In this document: positions 63,575-64,000 of the stretch, piece after piece
Layout: each line of letters starts with the position of its first letter
How positions within the stretch are numbered: position 1 is the first letter of the stretch
NCBI GenBank assembly: GCA_000721275.1
Contig: JOFO01000017.1
Span: forward strand, 1-64,000
Origin: Microtetraspora glauca
GTDB taxonomy: Bacteria > Actinomycetota > Actinomycetes > Streptomycetales > Streptomycetaceae
DNA: 64,000 nucleotides
Direction: 5' to 3'
Notes under the pieces: generated by a model
What the model was told of the DNA's origin: nothing
Database searches by the model: none
Seen by the model: the letters and a program-made list of their open reading frames with translations, nothing else
Translations under genes and position numbers: made by a program

Positions 63575-64000
63575 ATGTCCGTGAAGAAGGAGCGCCCCCC
63601 GCACGTCCGCTGGGAAGAGCGCACCCAGACCCCGCTGCTGGTCCTGGCGGTGGCCTTCGGCATCGCCTACGCGGTGCCGATCGTCGCGCCCGGCGCCGAG
63701 GCGTGGGTGCTCCGCCTGTGCCACTACGCCGAGTGGGCGGTGTGGGCCGCCTTCGCGCTGGACTACCTGGTCCGTCTGCTGCTCGCCCCGTCCCGCTGGG
63801 CGTTCGTCCGCTCCCATCCCCTCGATCTGCTCGCGGTCCTGCTGCCGCTGGTGCAGCCGCTGCGGCTGCTGCGCGTGGTCTCCACCCTCCTCCTCGTGGG
63901 CCGGCGGGCCCGGATGGCCCCGCAGATCACGCTCACCACCTATGTGGCGGGAGCCGTGACCGGACTGATGATGTTCGGTTCGCTGGCGGTGCTGCACGTG
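63575..64000 (+). CDS. Ion channel protein, N-terminal part (cut by window edge)
   Basis: The first 142 codons are visible. Membrane segments at about 21-41, 48-66, 80-97 and 118-140 fit S1-S4 of a voltage-gated potassium channel-like protein; the loop RLLLAPSRWAFVRSHPLDLL and LRLLRVVSTLLLVGRRAR with regularly spaced Arg resembles an S4 sensor. The pore and selectivity filter lie beyond the window. TACGAT (63562-63567) ends 7 nt before the ATG at 63575, so it is probably leaderless. Confidence 0.75.
   Translation, partial: MSVKKERPPHVRWEERTQTPLLVLAVAFGIAYAVPIVAPGAEAWVLRLCHYAEWAVWAAFALDYLVRLLLAPSRWAFVRSHPLDLLAVLLPLVQPLRLLRVVSTLLLVGRRARMAPQITLTTYVAGAVTGLMMFGSLAVLHV

Overview
The window reads as chromosomal DNA of a Streptomyces or very close relative. 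G+C is very high with strong third-position bias, GTG starts are common, many promoters appear leaderless (a -10 hexamer 6-8 nt before the start codon), and the gene families are typical of the genus: SCO2322-like cobalamin operon, DUF4259, DUF2277, DUF2330, DUF3052, E1-type AceE and a multi-TerD cluster. About 60 protein genes and one tRNA can be supported.

Layout. 1-7.4 kb: tail of a drug-type ABC exporter, small hypotheticals, a reductase/TetR divergent pair, a large Gly/His-rich membrane protein and a cell-wall amidase lipoprotein. 7.4-11.6 kb: a membrane protein, an F420-type oxidoreductase and a MerR/ene-reductase divergent pair. 11.6-18.5 kb: a glycosyltransferase/methyltransferase/terpenoid-cyclase-fold operon facing a KstR-type TetR regulator, then a ferredoxin/aldehyde dehydrogenase operon. 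18.6-25.6 kb: a metallo-hydrolase and a cobalamin-riboswitch-controlled five-gene ECF transporter operon with two wall/membrane-anchored secreted proteins. 25.6-31.5 kb: a short lytic transglycosylase, a divergent FadA5-like thiolase/CYP125 pair, a DUF2330 protein and an O-methyltransferase. 31.5-41 kb: serpin, monooxygenase, GNAT, MFS pump with a C-terminal MarR-like domain, peptidoglycan-binding protein, HAD phosphatase, secreted HNH nuclease, DoxX and DedA proteins. 41-48 kb: DUF2277, a GntR regulator, then an accessory stretch (DUF4231/SLATT, two unfamiliar genes, DUF4240, McrA-like HNH endonuclease, Mrr-like endonuclease) ending at the 3' end of tRNA-Val. 48-59 kb: coiled-coil protein, FmdB zinc ribbon and a tellurite/stress (Ter) cluster. 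59-64 kb: AhpE-like peroxiredoxin, DUF3052, AceE and the start of an ion channel.

How genes work together. Regulatory DNA links distant loci. KstR-like boxes lie before kstR (perfect match), CYP125, the thiolase and the aldehyde dehydrogenase/ferredoxin operon, suggesting a small steroid or terpenoid side-chain oxidation regulon. A second palindrome (CTGAYGG-n-CCRTCAG) recurs at four promoters, two of which also carry KstR-like boxes. A third motif, TTGTCAGTG-N8-(-10), matches the known SOS-independent (RecA-NDp/PafBC) DNA-damage promoter and occurs four times, three of them in or beside the restriction-rich stretch next to tRNA-Val.

Oddities worth attention: a DrrB-type permease with an apparent in-frame loss of about 35 residues, a phosphoribosyltransferase-StiP fusion that keeps an internal ribosome binding site and start, and the terpenoid-cyclase-fold protein leading the B12 uptake operon. 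No insertion sequence, integrase or CRISPR array was recognised.
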